Shown one piece after another: positions 35,246 to 47,729 of a stretch of 64,000 nt of DNA; within the stretch, counting starts at the first letter, position 1, and every line of letters starts with the position of its first letter. The stretch comes from Helicobacter acinonychis (GTDB taxonomy: Bacteria; Campylobacterota; Campylobacteria; Campylobacterales; Helicobacteraceae). The stretch covers positions 496,001 to 560,000 of the forward strand of contig NZ_UGIA01000001.1 in assembly GCF_900461455.1 (NCBI RefSeq). Direction: 5' to 3'. A model generated the notes under the pieces. That model did not search any database, was not told the DNA's origin, and was given only the letters and a program-made list of their open reading frames with translations. Both the position numbers and the translations under genes were made by a program.

Positions 35246-36313
35246 ATGAGAAGCAAATTTCTGTCCTTTGTTCTTATGGTTTGTCAATTAGAGGGTAAAA
35301 ATTCTTTACAAGATAGCCTTAAATTGGATTATGACTATTATTTGCGTAAGCAGGATTTGCACACCATTACCACCAAAAATAATTTATCCAATTCTTGGTA
35401 TGTCGCTCCTAAAAAAGCCTCAAAAGATCATTCTTGGGTAGATTTAGCTAAAAAATATTTAGATGTAGTGGATTATCAAGGCACTTATTTCATGCCTTTT
35501 TATCATAGTTTTACCCCTGTTTATCAATGGTATCGCCCCAATATCAATCCGTATCAACGCAATGAGTTTAAATTTCAGATTAGTTTTAAAATGCCTGTGT
35601 TTAAGCGCTTTCTTTGGACTAAAGGCACGCTTTATTTGGCCTATACCCAAACCAACTGGTTTCAAATTTATAACGACCCTCAATCCGCTCCCATGCGAAT
35701 GGTCAATTACATGCCTGAACTCATTTATGTTTATCCTATTAATTTTGAACCTTTTGGGGGTAAAATAGGGAATTTTTCTGAAATTTGGGCAGGTTGGCAG
35801 CACATTTCTAATGGCGTGGGGGGTGCGGAATGTTATCAGCCTTTCAATAAAGAGGGTAATCCTGAAAACCAATTTCCAGGCCAACCTGTGGTGGTTAAAG
35901 ATTATAATGGGCAAAAAAATGTGCGTTGGGGGGGTTGTCGTTCTGTGAGTGCAGGGCAGCGCCCTGTGTTTCGTTTGGTGTGGGAAAAAGGGGGCTTGAA
36001 AATCATGGTCGCTTATTGGCCTTATGTCCCTTATGATCAATCCAACCCTAATTTGATTGATTATATGGGTTATGGTAACGCTAAAATAGATTATAGGAGG
36101 GGGCGCCACCATTTTGAATTGCAACTTTATGATATTTTCACGCAATATTGGCGTTATAATCGTTGGCATGGGGCTATCCGCTTGGGCTATACCTACCGCA
36201 TTAACCCTTTTGTGGGGTTTTATGCACAGTGGTTTAATGGCTATGGCGATGGCTTATATGAATACGATGTTTTTTCCAATCGCATAGGGGTAGGAATTCG
36301 CTTAAACCCTTAA
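35246..36313 (+). CDS. pldA: Outer membrane phospholipase A
   Basis: A 355-residue OMPLA-family barrel enzyme that hydrolyses outer-leaflet phospholipids. The catalytic His-Ser motif WQHISNGVGG is present, followed by NPNLIDYMGYGNAKIDYRR (Ca2+/barrel region), and it ends in barrel-type strands (FSNRIGVGIRLNP). The N-terminal 110 residues differ noticeably from the H. pylori sequence I remember, while the catalytic part is nearly the same. In H. pylori pldA can be phase variable through a C tract; no such tract is seen here and the frame is open. The ATG has GGGG 5 bases upstream. Confidence 0.93.
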   Translation: MRSKFLSFVLMVCQLEGKNSLQDSLKLDYDYYLRKQDLHTITTKNNLSNSWYVAPKKASKDHSWVDLAKKYLDVVDYQGTYFMPFYHSFTPVYQWYRPNINPYQRNEFKFQISFKMPVFKRFLWTKGTLYLAYTQTNWFQIYNDPQSAPMRMVNYMPELIYVYPINFEPFGGKIGNFSEIWAGWQHISNGVGGAECYQPFNKEGNPENQFPGQPVVVKDYNGQKNVRWGGCRSVSAGQRPVFRLVWEKGGLKIMVAYWPYVPYDQSNPNLIDYMGYGNAKIDYRRGRHHFELQLYDIFTQYWRYNRWHGAIRLGYTYRINPFVGFYAQWFNGYGDGLYEYDVFSNRIGVGIRLNP

Positions 36314-36330
36314 AAAGCGTCCTTTTATGC

Positions 36331-36336
36331 TATAAT
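36331..36336 (+). promoter_or_regulatory. -10 box of dnaN
   Basis: TATAAT 31 bases upstream of the ATG at 36368. An in-frame ATG at 36335 lies inside this box, so it cannot be the start if this promoter is used. Confidence 0.65.
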
Positions 36337-36367
36337 GGAAGTAAAAATTCCAAGGGATTATTCAACT

Positions 36368-39825
<3,458 letters not shown>

Positions 39826-39870
39826 GGGATTTTAATCACTACCCCTAAACATTTAACCAAGCAAGAGAGC

Positions 39871-40863
39871 GTGAATTTGGGGGCTTACTACACGCCATCT
39901 TACTTGGTGGATTGCACTTACAAGCTTTTGAAAAAACATGCCAATATTAAAAACTATACGCTTTTAGATACTGCTTGTGGTAATAAAGAATTTTTAAAAC
40001 TCAAGCACCCTAGAAAAATAGGAGCGGATATTGACCATAAGTGCGATGCTTTAATAATAAACGCTCTCATCAATCCTAAAAGAGAAAATTATGGCATTAG
40101 CCAAGATGAGCCTTTACTTATCGTGGGCAATCCCCCTTATAATGATAGAACTTCCTTTATTAAACAAGATATTAAAAACAAAGATTTTATTTTTGAGATA
40201 GATAATGACTTGAAAGCTAGGGATTTAGGGATAAGTTTTTTAAAATCTTTTGTGGCTTTAAAGCCGGCTTTTATTTGCGTGTTACACCCTTTATCTTACC
40301 TCATCAAAGAAGCTAATTTTAAACAATTAAAACTATTTAAGGATAATTATAGGCTTTTAGACGCTTTCGTTGTTTCTTCTAAATATTTCACTAAAAGCAA
40401 CGGATTTCCTATTGTGATAGCTTTATATGAGCAAGGGCGAATGGACTATGAATATATTAGGCGTTTTATTTTTCAAACTGATTGCAACACGACGCTATGC
40501 TTAAACGATTTTGACTATATAGCCAATTATGTGGATAAATACCCTAACGCTAAAAAAGTTAATGCATGCGTGGGCTATTTTTTCCCTATGCGAGACATCA
40601 ACGCTCTTAAACGCAACAAGACTTTTTTAAACACGCCAAGCACTAATGCGGTGCACATCAGTCAAGATAAAATGATTTATTACCAATATATCCATTATTT
40701 TAAGGAAATCGCCCCTAAAATCCCTTACTATTTTGGCAATTTGGATATTATTATTGATAATTCCGCTTTTTTAGAAATTAAAGACGCTTTCTTAAAAGAC
40801 AAAAGAGTGCGTTTAGAATATTTTAAAAAATTGTTTCAAGGACACCCTTGTGGGTTTGATTAA
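39871..40863 (+). CDS. DNA adenine-specific methyltransferase of a type II restriction-modification system
   Basis: A 330-residue N6-adenine methyltransferase. The SAM motif is LDTACGNKEF (near 32-41) and the catalytic motif is NPPYND (87-92). The listed start is GTG with only a weak GAGAG upstream. The same frame stays open back to 39826 and reads TTPKHLTKQESVNLGAYYTP; an AAGGG lies 6 bases before an ATC (39835-39837). The original start may therefore have been an ATG now mutated to ATC. Its 3' end overlaps the restriction gene remnant by 14 bases. It may persist as an orphan methylase. Confidence 0.8.
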   Translation: MNLGAYYTPSYLVDCTYKLLKKHANIKNYTLLDTACGNKEFLKLKHPRKIGADIDHKCDALIINALINPKRENYGISQDEPLLIVGNPPYNDRTSFIKQDIKNKDFIFEIDNDLKARDLGISFLKSFVALKPAFICVLHPLSYLIKEANFKQLKLFKDNYRLLDAFVVSSKYFTKSNGFPIVIALYEQGRMDYEYIRRFIFQTDCNTTLCLNDFDYIANYVDKYPNAKKVNACVGYFFPMRDINALKRNKTFLNTPSTNAVHISQDKMIYYQYIHYFKEIAPKIPYYFGNLDIIIDNSAFLEIKDAFLKDKRVRLEYFKKLFQGHPCGFD

Positions 40864-41614
40864 GATTGATTACGATAAAAAAATGATTGGAATACCTATT
40901 CCTTTAACTTCAATTTCAGGCAAAGTGCGTGTGAAAATCAGATATGCCTTTAGTGATTATGGCGTATTAACAGCGACTAGAAAAATCCCTTTTAGTTTAA
41001 AGCATTATATTATATAGAATGGCAAATCGGTTATGATGTCCCCACCACAGATAGAGAAAAGTTTAAACTCACTGCCTTAAAAGATGAAAAATATCATTTT
41101 TTAGGAGCTAATGGTAAAATAAAAACTCTTTATGAGTTGAGTGAAATTATTTATTACGCCAAACAATTGAATTTGATCAGTTTAAAAAATTTAGAAAATA
41201 CTTTAGAATATTTACAAAAACAAAAACAATTTATAGAAGATAATTTTATGATTACAAGAGAAAGATTTAGATCCCATCAATTTGCTGGCATGGATTTTGA
41301 ACTTTCACGCATTTCTTACCCCTTGCTTATTCATTCTTTTAACGATAATCAATTAAGTGAAATTGTTATCAGAGAACAACAATATGGCTCTAAAACCCAA
41401 GCCATGCTGCATTTTTGCTTTTCTATTTTGTTTGGAATTGAAAACCGCTACTCCCTTATTAGAGAGAACGGCTACACTCAAAGAACATGCCCTTTTAGTT
41501 ATCAACCAAAATAACGCTTTCATGTTTTTAGAAATGTTTAAAATTTTTGGTCTTTTAAGTCAAGCACACCACAATGATGTGTTAAAGATTTTAGAAAAAA
41601 TACTTGAAAATTAA
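40850..41614 (+). pseudogene. Remnant of the cognate restriction endonuclease gene (two frameshifts)
   Basis: It starts at GTG 40850 with AAGGA 7 bases upstream, inside the end of the methyltransferase gene: MGLIKIDYDKKMIGIPIPLT...FSLKHY. At about 41009 an extra AT in TATTAT breaks the frame (stop TAG 41015-41017); the next frame continues YIEWQIGYDVPTTDREKF... to about 41435. A second shift moves to a frame ending KEHALLVINQNNAFMFLEMF...ILEN (stop at 41612-41614). The joined protein would be about 254 residues. The assignment as a restriction enzyme rests on its overlap with the methyltransferase, not on a recognised nuclease motif. Confidence 0.7.
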
Positions 41615-41654
41615 CTAATGATGCAAATTGATTAAAAAAGCCCCTTTATAAAAC

Positions 41655-42392
41655 TCAAAATATCAAATAATACGACACATTAAAAGAATAAAGGCGTTTA
41701 AAGGTTTCTTTATAGTTGCTATCGCCATTGATCATTGTAAGGTAGGGGGTTGCAACCATAGGGATTCTAAAGCCTAGCTCTAAGCCGGTATGCTTGGCAA
41801 TCACTGAACGCACGCCAAAATTAAAGGACCACTGGAACACGGTGCTTTTAAACACAATACTCACACCATAATCCCCAGCTAGCAGCCGCTCTGCCTGTTG
41901 TCCGTTTAAAGTGGTATTCCATGTTATAGTCCTATTTCTAGCTTGCGGGCTCCATGTCGTCCCCCCCACAGCCATGCCACCATAAAACCCCATGCTAAAT
42001 CTTTCCAAATTGACAAAATTCAATAATAAATCAACCCCCGCGCCATAAGTGTTGATATTCATATTAGAATTGAGCCCACCTTTAGCTTGCAAATAACTCC
42101 CTGGTGCAAAATATTGCGTGCCAAATTTCACCTCCGCCCAATCATAAAACCCATAATAGCGCAAGCCCGCCCAGCCTTTTTTGCCAAAAAGCTGGTTATA
42201 GCCTAACCCCACGCCAAAGCCTTGAGTGCTTTGTTCGTTATGGCTTTTGAATTCTGTTTTTTTGTTTGTGGCAAGTTCGTTATTGTAATAAGCTTGCCCT
42301 ATTTCATAAGCGCCATTGAGAAAAAACCCGCTTGATTCAGCACCCAAAGAGCTTAAAAAAAGGGCCGTTTGGCATGAAATTTTGAGATTCAT
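41655..42392 (-). CDS. Hop/Hor-type outer membrane protein
   Basis: A 245-residue outer membrane protein. After a short signal, the mature N-terminus AESSGFFLNGAYEIGQA is the Hop/Hor family signature, followed by beta-barrel stretches (GFGVGLGYNQLFGKKGWAGLRYYGFYDW is a conserved family block) and a terminal SFNVSYYLIF ending in Phe. The ATG at 42392 has AAGG 6 bases upstream; a longer open frame upstream is less likely. I cannot name the individual family member. Confidence 0.88.
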   Translation of the reverse strand: MNLKISCQTALFLSSLGAESSGFFLNGAYEIGQAYYNNELATNKKTEFKSHNEQSTQGFGVGLGYNQLFGKKGWAGLRYYGFYDWAEVKFGTQYFAPGSYLQAKGGLNSNMNINTYGAGVDLLLNFVNLERFSMGFYGGMAVGGTTWSPQARNRTITWNTTLNGQQAERLLAGDYGVSIVFKSTVFQWSFNFGVRSVIAKHTGLELGFRIPMVATPYLTMINGDSNYKETFKRLYSFNVSYYLIF

Positions 42393-42874
42393 CTTTATCC
42401 TTAAAAGCATTGATATAAATTTTTGCTACTCAATATTTAATAAAGTATTAGTATATCCAATTTTTCAAAGGGGGGACGGATATTTTAAAAAGGGATTTTT
42501 AAAAAATAGATACCAAACATTTATGTCAGGCACTATATCCCCAAAGCTAGTTTATTTTAAAGAATTAAAAGGGATTGAACGCTTTCTATTAATAAGGTAA
42601 GAGCATTAGGACATTTTAATGTAAAAAGAAAAAGTTTACTAAAAATGCTAATGTTATAGTAAAGAAGGAAGGAATATTTTCGCCCTTTGCCCTTACCCAA
42701 CAACATTATACTAAAAAAAAAAAAAAAATGTTATTTAAACCCTATTTTTAACATTATTCTTTAACTTTTTACAAAATGAAACACTTTTTGGATTTGTTTA
42801 GTTAATGTTGGTGCTTGAAAGAAAGATTTGCTATAATTTAAAACAATTTAAATCTATTGAGACAAAGGGGTTTT
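42393..42874. other. 482-base non-coding gap between the OMP and a small gene, with an A16 tract
   Basis: No convincing ORF is present. It contains short purine runs (AAAGGGGGGA near 42468) and a 16-base A tract at 42713-42728. A TATAAT at 42832-42837 should drive the plus-strand small gene. AAAAAGGGATTTTTAAAAAA near 42490 is low-complexity. The part next to the OMP start could hold its minus-strand promoter, but I see no strong -10. Confidence 0.6.
42713..42728. repeat. A16 homopolymer in a divergent promoter region
   Basis: Sixteen consecutive A residues, about 104 bases upstream of the TATAAT of the plus-strand gene and about 320 bases upstream of the OMP start. Long A/T tracts in Helicobacter promoters are prone to length change and can tune expression. 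Confidence 0.9.
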
Positions 42875-43201
42875 TTGAAAATTTTTCTTTCTTGCAAGTC
42901 TTTGTTACGCCAAAAAAGTTTGGAATTTTATTTGAGCGATTGCCTTTCTTCTGTGGAAGTTTGCGACTTTGTCTTAAGCGATGATGAAAAGCTAGAGACC
43001 AATAAGCCCCTATGCTCCATAGAAGAGTGCCTAAGAAAGCCTTTTACTAAACAGAGCGTGAAAGAAGATATAAAAAATTTTTACCACGCTTTAAAAGAGA
43101 GTGAAAAACCTTGCAAAGAAATAAAATATTCTAAAGAGCAAGAGATCCAAAAATTACTAGAAGAATACACTAAAAAATTATGCCAAATCATCAACCAATA
43201 A
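42875..43201 (+). CDS. Conserved small Helicobacter protein, function unknown
   Basis: A 108-residue protein starting at TTG (42875) with AAAGGGG 5 bases upstream: MKIFLSCKSLLRQKSLEFYL. It has five or six Cys and a highly charged C-terminal half (KESEKPCKEIKYSKEQEIQKLLEEYTKK) that may be helical or coiled. TATAAT lies at 42832. It overlaps the rsmD start by 22 bases and is first in the run to rsmD, fliL and acpS. I recognise no domain. Confidence 0.7.
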   Translation: MKIFLSCKSLLRQKSLEFYLSDCLSSVEVCDFVLSDDEKLETNKPLCSIEECLRKPFTKQSVKEDIKNFYHALKESEKPCKEIKYSKEQEIQKLLEEYTKKLCQIINQ

Positions 43202-43782
43202 AAAAATTTAAGATTATTGGGGGGGACTGTAAGGGGCTAGACTTGAATTTGCCTAAAATTTCTAGCACACGCCCCACCAAAGCGATCGTAAGAGAGTCGT
43301 TTTTTAATGCTTTGCAAGCAGAAATTAAGGGAGTGCATTTTATAGAAGTGTTTTCAGGCAGCGCTTCTATGGGATTAGAGGCTTTGAGTAGGGGAGCTAA
43401 AAGCGCTTTGTTTTTTGAGCAAAATAAAAGCGCTTATGCCACGCTTTTAGAAAATATTTCTCTTGTTAAAAACCGCTTAAAAAAAGAAATTGAAATCCAA
43501 ACCTTTTTAGATGACGCTTTCAAACATTTGCCCACGCTACGCTTAAAAAATGGCGTTTTGAATATCCTTTATTTGGATCCGCCTTTTGAAACAAGCGGGT
43601 TTTTAGGGATTTATGAAAAATGTTTTCAAGCTTTAGAAATGTTATTGAAACGCCACCATCTTAAAAATTTTTTAGTGGTTTTTGAGCATGAAAGCGTGCA
43701 TGAAATGCCTAAAAATCTCGCAACTTTAGCTATAATCAAACAGAAAAAATTTGGAAAAACGACTTTAACTTATTTTCAATAG
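43180..43782 (+). CDS. rsmD: 16S rRNA (guanine966-N2)-methyltransferase
   Basis: A 200-residue RsmD-family enzyme. The N-terminus has STRPTKAIVRESFFNAL, the SAM motif is FIEVFSGSASMGLEALSRGA and the catalytic motif is LYLDPPFE. It methylates G966 of 16S rRNA. It overlaps the upstream small gene by 22 bases, and fliL starts 8 bases after its stop. Confidence 0.92.
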   Translation: MPNHQPIKKFKIIGGDCKGLDLNLPKISSTRPTKAIVRESFFNALQAEIKGVHFIEVFSGSASMGLEALSRGAKSALFFEQNKSAYATLLENISLVKNRLKKEIEIQTFLDDAFKHLPTLRLKNGVLNILYLDPPFETSGFLGIYEKCFQALEMLLKRHHLKNFLVVFEHESVHEMPKNLATLAIIKQKKFGKTTLTYFQ

Positions 43783-43790
43783 GAATAGGC

Positions 43791-44342
43791 ATGGCAGAAG
43801 AACAAGAAAATACCGCGCAACAACCCCCTAAAAAAAGCAAAACCCTTTTATTTGTCATCATTGGGAGCGTGTTAGTGATGCTTTTATTGGTGGGGGTGAT
43901 TATCATGCTGCTTATGGGAAATAAGGAAGAATCTAAAGAAAACGCCCCTAAAAACGCCCAAGAAGTTCAAGCTAATCCTATGGCGAACAAAAATCAAGAA
44001 GCCAAAGAAGGCTCTAATATCCAGCAATATTTGGTGCTTGGACCTTTGTATGCGATTGATACGCCTTTTGCGGTGAATTTAGTCTCTCAAAATGGCAGAC
44101 GCTATCTCAAAGCTTCTATTTCATTAGAATTGAGTAATGAAAAACTTTTAAATGAAGTGAAAGTTAAAGACACAGCGATTAAGGATACGATTATAGAAAT
44201 TCTATCGTCTAAAAGCGTGGAAGAGGTGGTTACTAATAAGGGTAAAAACAAGCTTAAAGATGAAATTAAAAGCCATTTGAATTCGTTTTTGATTGATGGC
44301 TTTATTAAGAATGTCTTTTTCACTGATTTTATCATTCAATAA
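43791..44342 (+). CDS. fliL: Flagellar basal body-associated protein FliL
   Basis: A 183-residue, single-pass inner membrane protein with a helix at about 18-42, a low-complexity stalk (GNKEESKENAPKNAQEVQ) and a periplasmic FliL domain with YLVLGPLYAIDTPFAVNLV and a C-terminal VFFTDFIIQ. FliL associates with the motor stators and increases torque. It is separated from the main flagellar genes and sits between rsmD and acpS, a layout known in H. pylori. Confidence 0.93.
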   Translation: MAEEQENTAQQPPKKSKTLLFVIIGSVLVMLLLVGVIIMLLMGNKEESKENAPKNAQEVQANPMANKNQEAKEGSNIQQYLVLGPLYAIDTPFAVNLVSQNGRRYLKASISLELSNEKLLNEVKVKDTAIKDTIIEILSSKSVEEVVTNKGKNKLKDEIKSHLNSFLIDGFIKNVFFTDFIIQ

Positions 44343-44348
44343 TTTTAA

Positions 44349-44696
44349 ATGATTGGCATAGATATTGTCTCTATTGCTAGGGTAGAAAGGTGTGTGAAAC
44401 GCTTTAAAATGAAGTTTTTAGAGCGTTTTTTATCGCCAAGCGAGATTCTTTTATGTAGGGATAAATCAAGCACGATCGCTGGGTTTTTTGCGCTCAAAGA
44501 GGCTTGCTCCAAAGCCCTTCAAGTGGGTATTGGCAAGGAATTGAGTTTTTTAGACATGTGCATTTCTAAAAGCCCTAAAAACGCCCCCTTAATCACCCTT
44601 TCTAAAGAAAAAATGAACTATTTTAACATCCAAAGTTTGAGTGCAAGTATCAGCCATGACGCTGGTTTTGCGATAGCGGTTGTGGTTGTTTCTTAA
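44349..44696 (+). CDS. acpS: Holo-acyl-carrier-protein synthase
   Basis: A 115-residue enzyme that attaches the 4'-phosphopantetheine arm from CoA to ACP Ser36. The family motifs MIGIDIVSIARVERC (metal-binding Asp 5) and FFALKEACSKAL (Glu and Lys) are intact. It starts 6 bases after fliL. Its substrate acpP lies at the left end of this window. It is convergent with ligA, with only 26 bases between stops. Confidence 0.95.
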   Translation: MIGIDIVSIARVERCVKRFKMKFLERFLSPSEILLCRDKSSTIAGFFALKEACSKALQVGIGKELSFLDMCISKSPKNAPLITLSKEKMNYFNIQSLSASISHDAGFAIAVVVVS

Positions 44697-44722
44697 AAAC
44701 AGCTTTTTTAGTGGTTTTATTC

Positions 44723-46687
44723 TCATTCTTTAAGATATTTTAATAATTCTTCTTCATTCAAAATGTTAACGCCATGTTTTTGTGCTAGAGAAAGTTTTGA
44801 GCCGGCATTTTCTCCAACGATCAAAAAATCGGTTTTAGCGCTCACGCTTGAAGAAATTTTTGCCCCTAAATTTTCTAAGATTTGAGCGTATTCTTGCCGT
44901 GGTTTAGAGAGCGTGCCGGTTAAAACAATCGTTTTATGGCTAAAAATTGAAGAGCTTTCTTGCTTTTCTTCAATTATATCGCTATTTTTAGGGTTTAATA
45001 AATCAAATAATGATTGGATAAACTCTTGATTGCTCGCATAAAAATTGACTAAAGAACGCGCCATTTCCACCCCAAAGCCCTCCATTTCTAAAAACTCATC
45101 TTCGCTTTTTTCTAACACATATAAGCCGTATTTGGCCAACGTTTTACTCGCTCCCTTACCGATATGTTCAATCCCTAAAGCATTGATCAAACGCCATAAA
45201 GGGGGGTTTTTGCTCTTTTGAATAGCGTCTAATAAATTTTGAGCTTTTTTAATTTTGAATTTGTCTAGCCGCATTAAATCTTCTAATTTTAAAGCATACA
45301 AATCTAGGGCGTTAAAAATGAGTTTTTCTTCAAAAAGCTGCTCTATGACTTTATCGCCTAAGCCTTGAATGTTTAAAGCGTCTTTAGAAGCAAAATGAAT
45401 CAAGCTTTCTTTCAATCTTGCGGAGCAATTAAGGTTTTGGCAATAAGTAAAAATCTCTTCGCATAAGAGTTCATGCGAGCATATGGGGCAAACTTTGGGG
45501 CGTATAATTTTGCATTGCGAACCGTCCCTATAAGACTCTAAAGGCTTGATGATTTTAGGGATCACATCGCCGCTTCTAATGACTACGACCCTATCATTGA
45601 GCATGATATTCTTTTTTTCAATTTCAGAATAATTGTGTAATGTCGCTTTAGTGATGATAGCCCCAGCGATTTCTACCGGCTCTAAAAGAGCGACTGGGGT
45701 GATCGCCCCACTGCGCCCCACTTGGTTAATAACTCCTACAATTTTGGTGTGTTTTTCTAGAGCGGGGAATTTATAAGCGCAAGCGAATTTGGGGGATTTT
45801 TGCGTATAACCTAACTCCTTTTGGATATTCAATTCATTCACAACGATCACCATGCCGTCTAAAAGGGCAAAAAATCTCTCTCTTTCTTGAATGAGAGTGT
45901 GATAATTCGCTTCTATTTCTTGGTGGTTTTTGTTTAGGCTTAAATGTTTAATAGCGCTAAAACCTAACGAGACAATAAAATCCAAACATTCCTTAAAGCT
46001 TAAGAAATTTAAAGAGTGCTTGCCCACGCCCCAAGGAATGAATTGCAATTTACGCTTTTTAGTGATTTTGCTATCAAGCTGTCTCAAACTCCCTGATGCG
46101 GCATTTCTAGGGTTAGCGAATAGGGGTTCGTTAGCGTTTAGGCGTTCTTCATTCAAAGCGTTAAAATCCTCTTTAGAAATGATCACTTCGCCCCTGATTT
46201 CTATTTCTTCATTATAAGGGATAGTGTGAGAGATATTAGCGACATGTTTGGCATTTGTAGTAACTAATTCTCCTTCTAATCCATTGCCCCTAGTGGTCGC
46301 CTTCATTAACTTGCCTTTTTGATACAAAAGATTGAGCGAAACCCCATCAAGTTTAGGCGAACACACAAACGAAGCACTAGGGTAAGCTTTTAAAATGCGT
46401 TGCAACCACGCTTGCAATTCGTTATGATTGAATACATCATCTAAACTCCACATTCTCGTTAAATGGGGGTTTTTATTGAATTGGTTGAGTGCAGTAGCCC
46501 CCACTTTTTGGGTGGGGGAGTTGGCTTGAATTTGGCTAGGGTTTTTTTCTTCATAAGCTTTTAATTCTTGATAGAGTTCATCATAGACCGCATCGCTTAC
46601 GATCGGCTCATCAAGGTTGTAATAGTGGTGCGATAGGGTGTTTAAATATTCAATTCTTTCTAAATATTCTTTTTGGCTTTTTATCAT
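44723..46687 (-). CDS. ligA: NAD+-dependent DNA ligase
   Basis: A 654-residue ligase for replication and repair. The adenylation lysine lies in PKLDGVS (K112). An OB fold, a four-Cys zinc finger (CPICSHELLCEEIFTYCQNLNC) and helix-hairpin-helix repeats (IEHIGKGASKTLAKYG; MEGFGVEMARSL) follow. A C-terminal BRCT domain (SHKTIVLTGTLSKPRQEY) ends the protein. All modules are complete. Confidence 0.97.
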   Translation of the reverse strand: MIKSQKEYLERIEYLNTLSHHYYNLDEPIVSDAVYDELYQELKAYEEKNPSQIQANSPTQKVGATALNQFNKNPHLTRMWSLDDVFNHNELQAWLQRILKAYPSASFVCSPKLDGVSLNLLYQKGKLMKATTRGNGLEGELVTTNAKHVANISHTIPYNEEIEIRGEVIISKEDFNALNEERLNANEPLFANPRNAASGSLRQLDSKITKKRKLQFIPWGVGKHSLNFLSFKECLDFIVSLGFSAIKHLSLNKNHQEIEANYHTLIQERERFFALLDGMVIVVNELNIQKELGYTQKSPKFACAYKFPALEKHTKIVGVINQVGRSGAITPVALLEPVEIAGAIITKATLHNYSEIEKKNIMLNDRVVVIRSGDVIPKIIKPLESYRDGSQCKIIRPKVCPICSHELLCEEIFTYCQNLNCSARLKESLIHFASKDALNIQGLGDKVIEQLFEEKLIFNALDLYALKLEDLMRLDKFKIKKAQNLLDAIQKSKNPPLWRLINALGIEHIGKGASKTLAKYGLYVLEKSEDEFLEMEGFGVEMARSLVNFYASNQEFIQSLFDLLNPKNSDIIEEKQESSSIFSHKTIVLTGTLSKPRQEYAQILENLGAKISSSVSAKTDFLIVGENAGSKLSLAQKHGVNILNEEELLKYLKE

Positions 46688-46761
46688 ATTCTAAAAACCT
46701 TTTAAACTAAATTAGGGTAGTATTATAACATTTAATCTTTGATAGGGTTTAGGGGAAATAG

Positions 46762-47703
46762 GTGGTGAAAGACATTGACAAAACGACTTCGTTACACTTA
46801 AACAACGAAGTGCAATTTCTATGCTTTAGATTAGATGAAGAAAAAGATGCCCAACTTTATGGCGTGAATATTTTTAAGATCAGAGAAATTATCCATTATG
46901 ATGGGGAGGTTACTGAGACTCTTGGGGGGAGCGATGGCGTGATGCTTGGATTTCTTAGCGTTAGGGGCGAGTCCATTCCTTTAGTGGATGTGAGAAGGTG
47001 GTTGTATTGTGATGCGAATGATCCTAGCCGTGATTTAAAAGAATATAGCGTTAAAAATAACCATAATTTAGTGATTGTATGCCATTTTTCTAACCATTCA
47101 ATCGCCCTAAAGGTTTTAAAAATTGAAAGGATCATTCATAAAAATTGGACTGAAATTAGCGCTGGGGATAAACAAGGCATTGAAGCCAATAACAAACTTA
47201 GTGCGATCACTCGCTTTGATGAACAGCGAGTGATGCAAATTTTAGATGTAGAAAAAATGATAAGCGATGTTTTCCCTAGCTTGAAAGATCTAGACGATTT
47301 GACTTTGCGTTGCATCAAAGCCATCCAAAGCCAAAAACTCATTTTGATCGCTGAAGATTCCTTGAGCGCTCTTAAAACCCTAGAAAAAATCGTTCAAACT
47401 TTAGAATTGCGTTATTTAGCCTTTCCAAATGGGAGGGAATTGTTGGATTATTTGTATGAAAAGGAGCATTATCAAAAAGTTGGCGTGGTTATTACGGATT
47501 TAGAAATGCCTAACACTTCAGGGTTTGAAGTGCTAAAAACCATTAAGGCTGACCCAAAAACCAATCACATTCCTGTGATTATCAACTCATCCATGAGCAG
47601 TGATTCCAATCGCCAATTAGCCCAATCTTTAGAAGCGGATGGTTTTGTGGTAAAATCTAATATTCTTGAAATCCATGAAATGCTTAAAAAAACGCTTTCA
47701 TAA
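46762..47703 (+). CDS. cheV: CheV chemotaxis coupling protein (CheW-receiver fusion)
   Basis: A 313-residue fusion of an N-terminal CheW-like coupling domain (about 15-165) and a C-terminal receiver domain with the acidic pair E198-D199, phospho-acceptor D246 (VVITDLEMP) and a conserved Ser near the end. It couples chemoreceptors to CheA and may act as a phosphate sink. Helicobacter has three CheV proteins; by context this matches the one next to aspS, which I recall as CheV2. It starts GTG-GTG with AGGGG six bases upstream of the first. Confidence 0.92.
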   Translation: MVKDIDKTTSLHLNNEVQFLCFRLDEEKDAQLYGVNIFKIREIIHYDGEVTETLGGSDGVMLGFLSVRGESIPLVDVRRWLYCDANDPSRDLKEYSVKNNHNLVIVCHFSNHSIALKVLKIERIIHKNWTEISAGDKQGIEANNKLSAITRFDEQRVMQILDVEKMISDVFPSLKDLDDLTLRCIKAIQSQKLILIAEDSLSALKTLEKIVQTLELRYLAFPNGRELLDYLYEKEHYQKVGVVITDLEMPNTSGFEVLKTIKADPKTNHIPVIINSSMSSDSNRQLAQSLEADGFVVKSNILEIHEMLKKTLS

Positions 47704-47729
47704 TTCAATTTTTATTATAAGGGATAAGC

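Noticed and set aside
35459-36169. 236-residue open frame on the minus strand inside pldA
   Set aside because: It is antisense to a well-conserved enzyme, with histidine/isoleucine/arginine-rich low-complexity translation and no ribosome site; it is a shadow frame.
36335-36367. Upstream ATG for dnaN
   Set aside because: It lies within the TATAAT box; the ATG at 36368 has a ribosome site and gives the usual clamp N-terminus.
42316-42600. 94-residue plus-strand ORF over the OMP 5' end
   Set aside because: It is antisense to the OMP signal peptide and has no ribosome site; its content is AT-driven.
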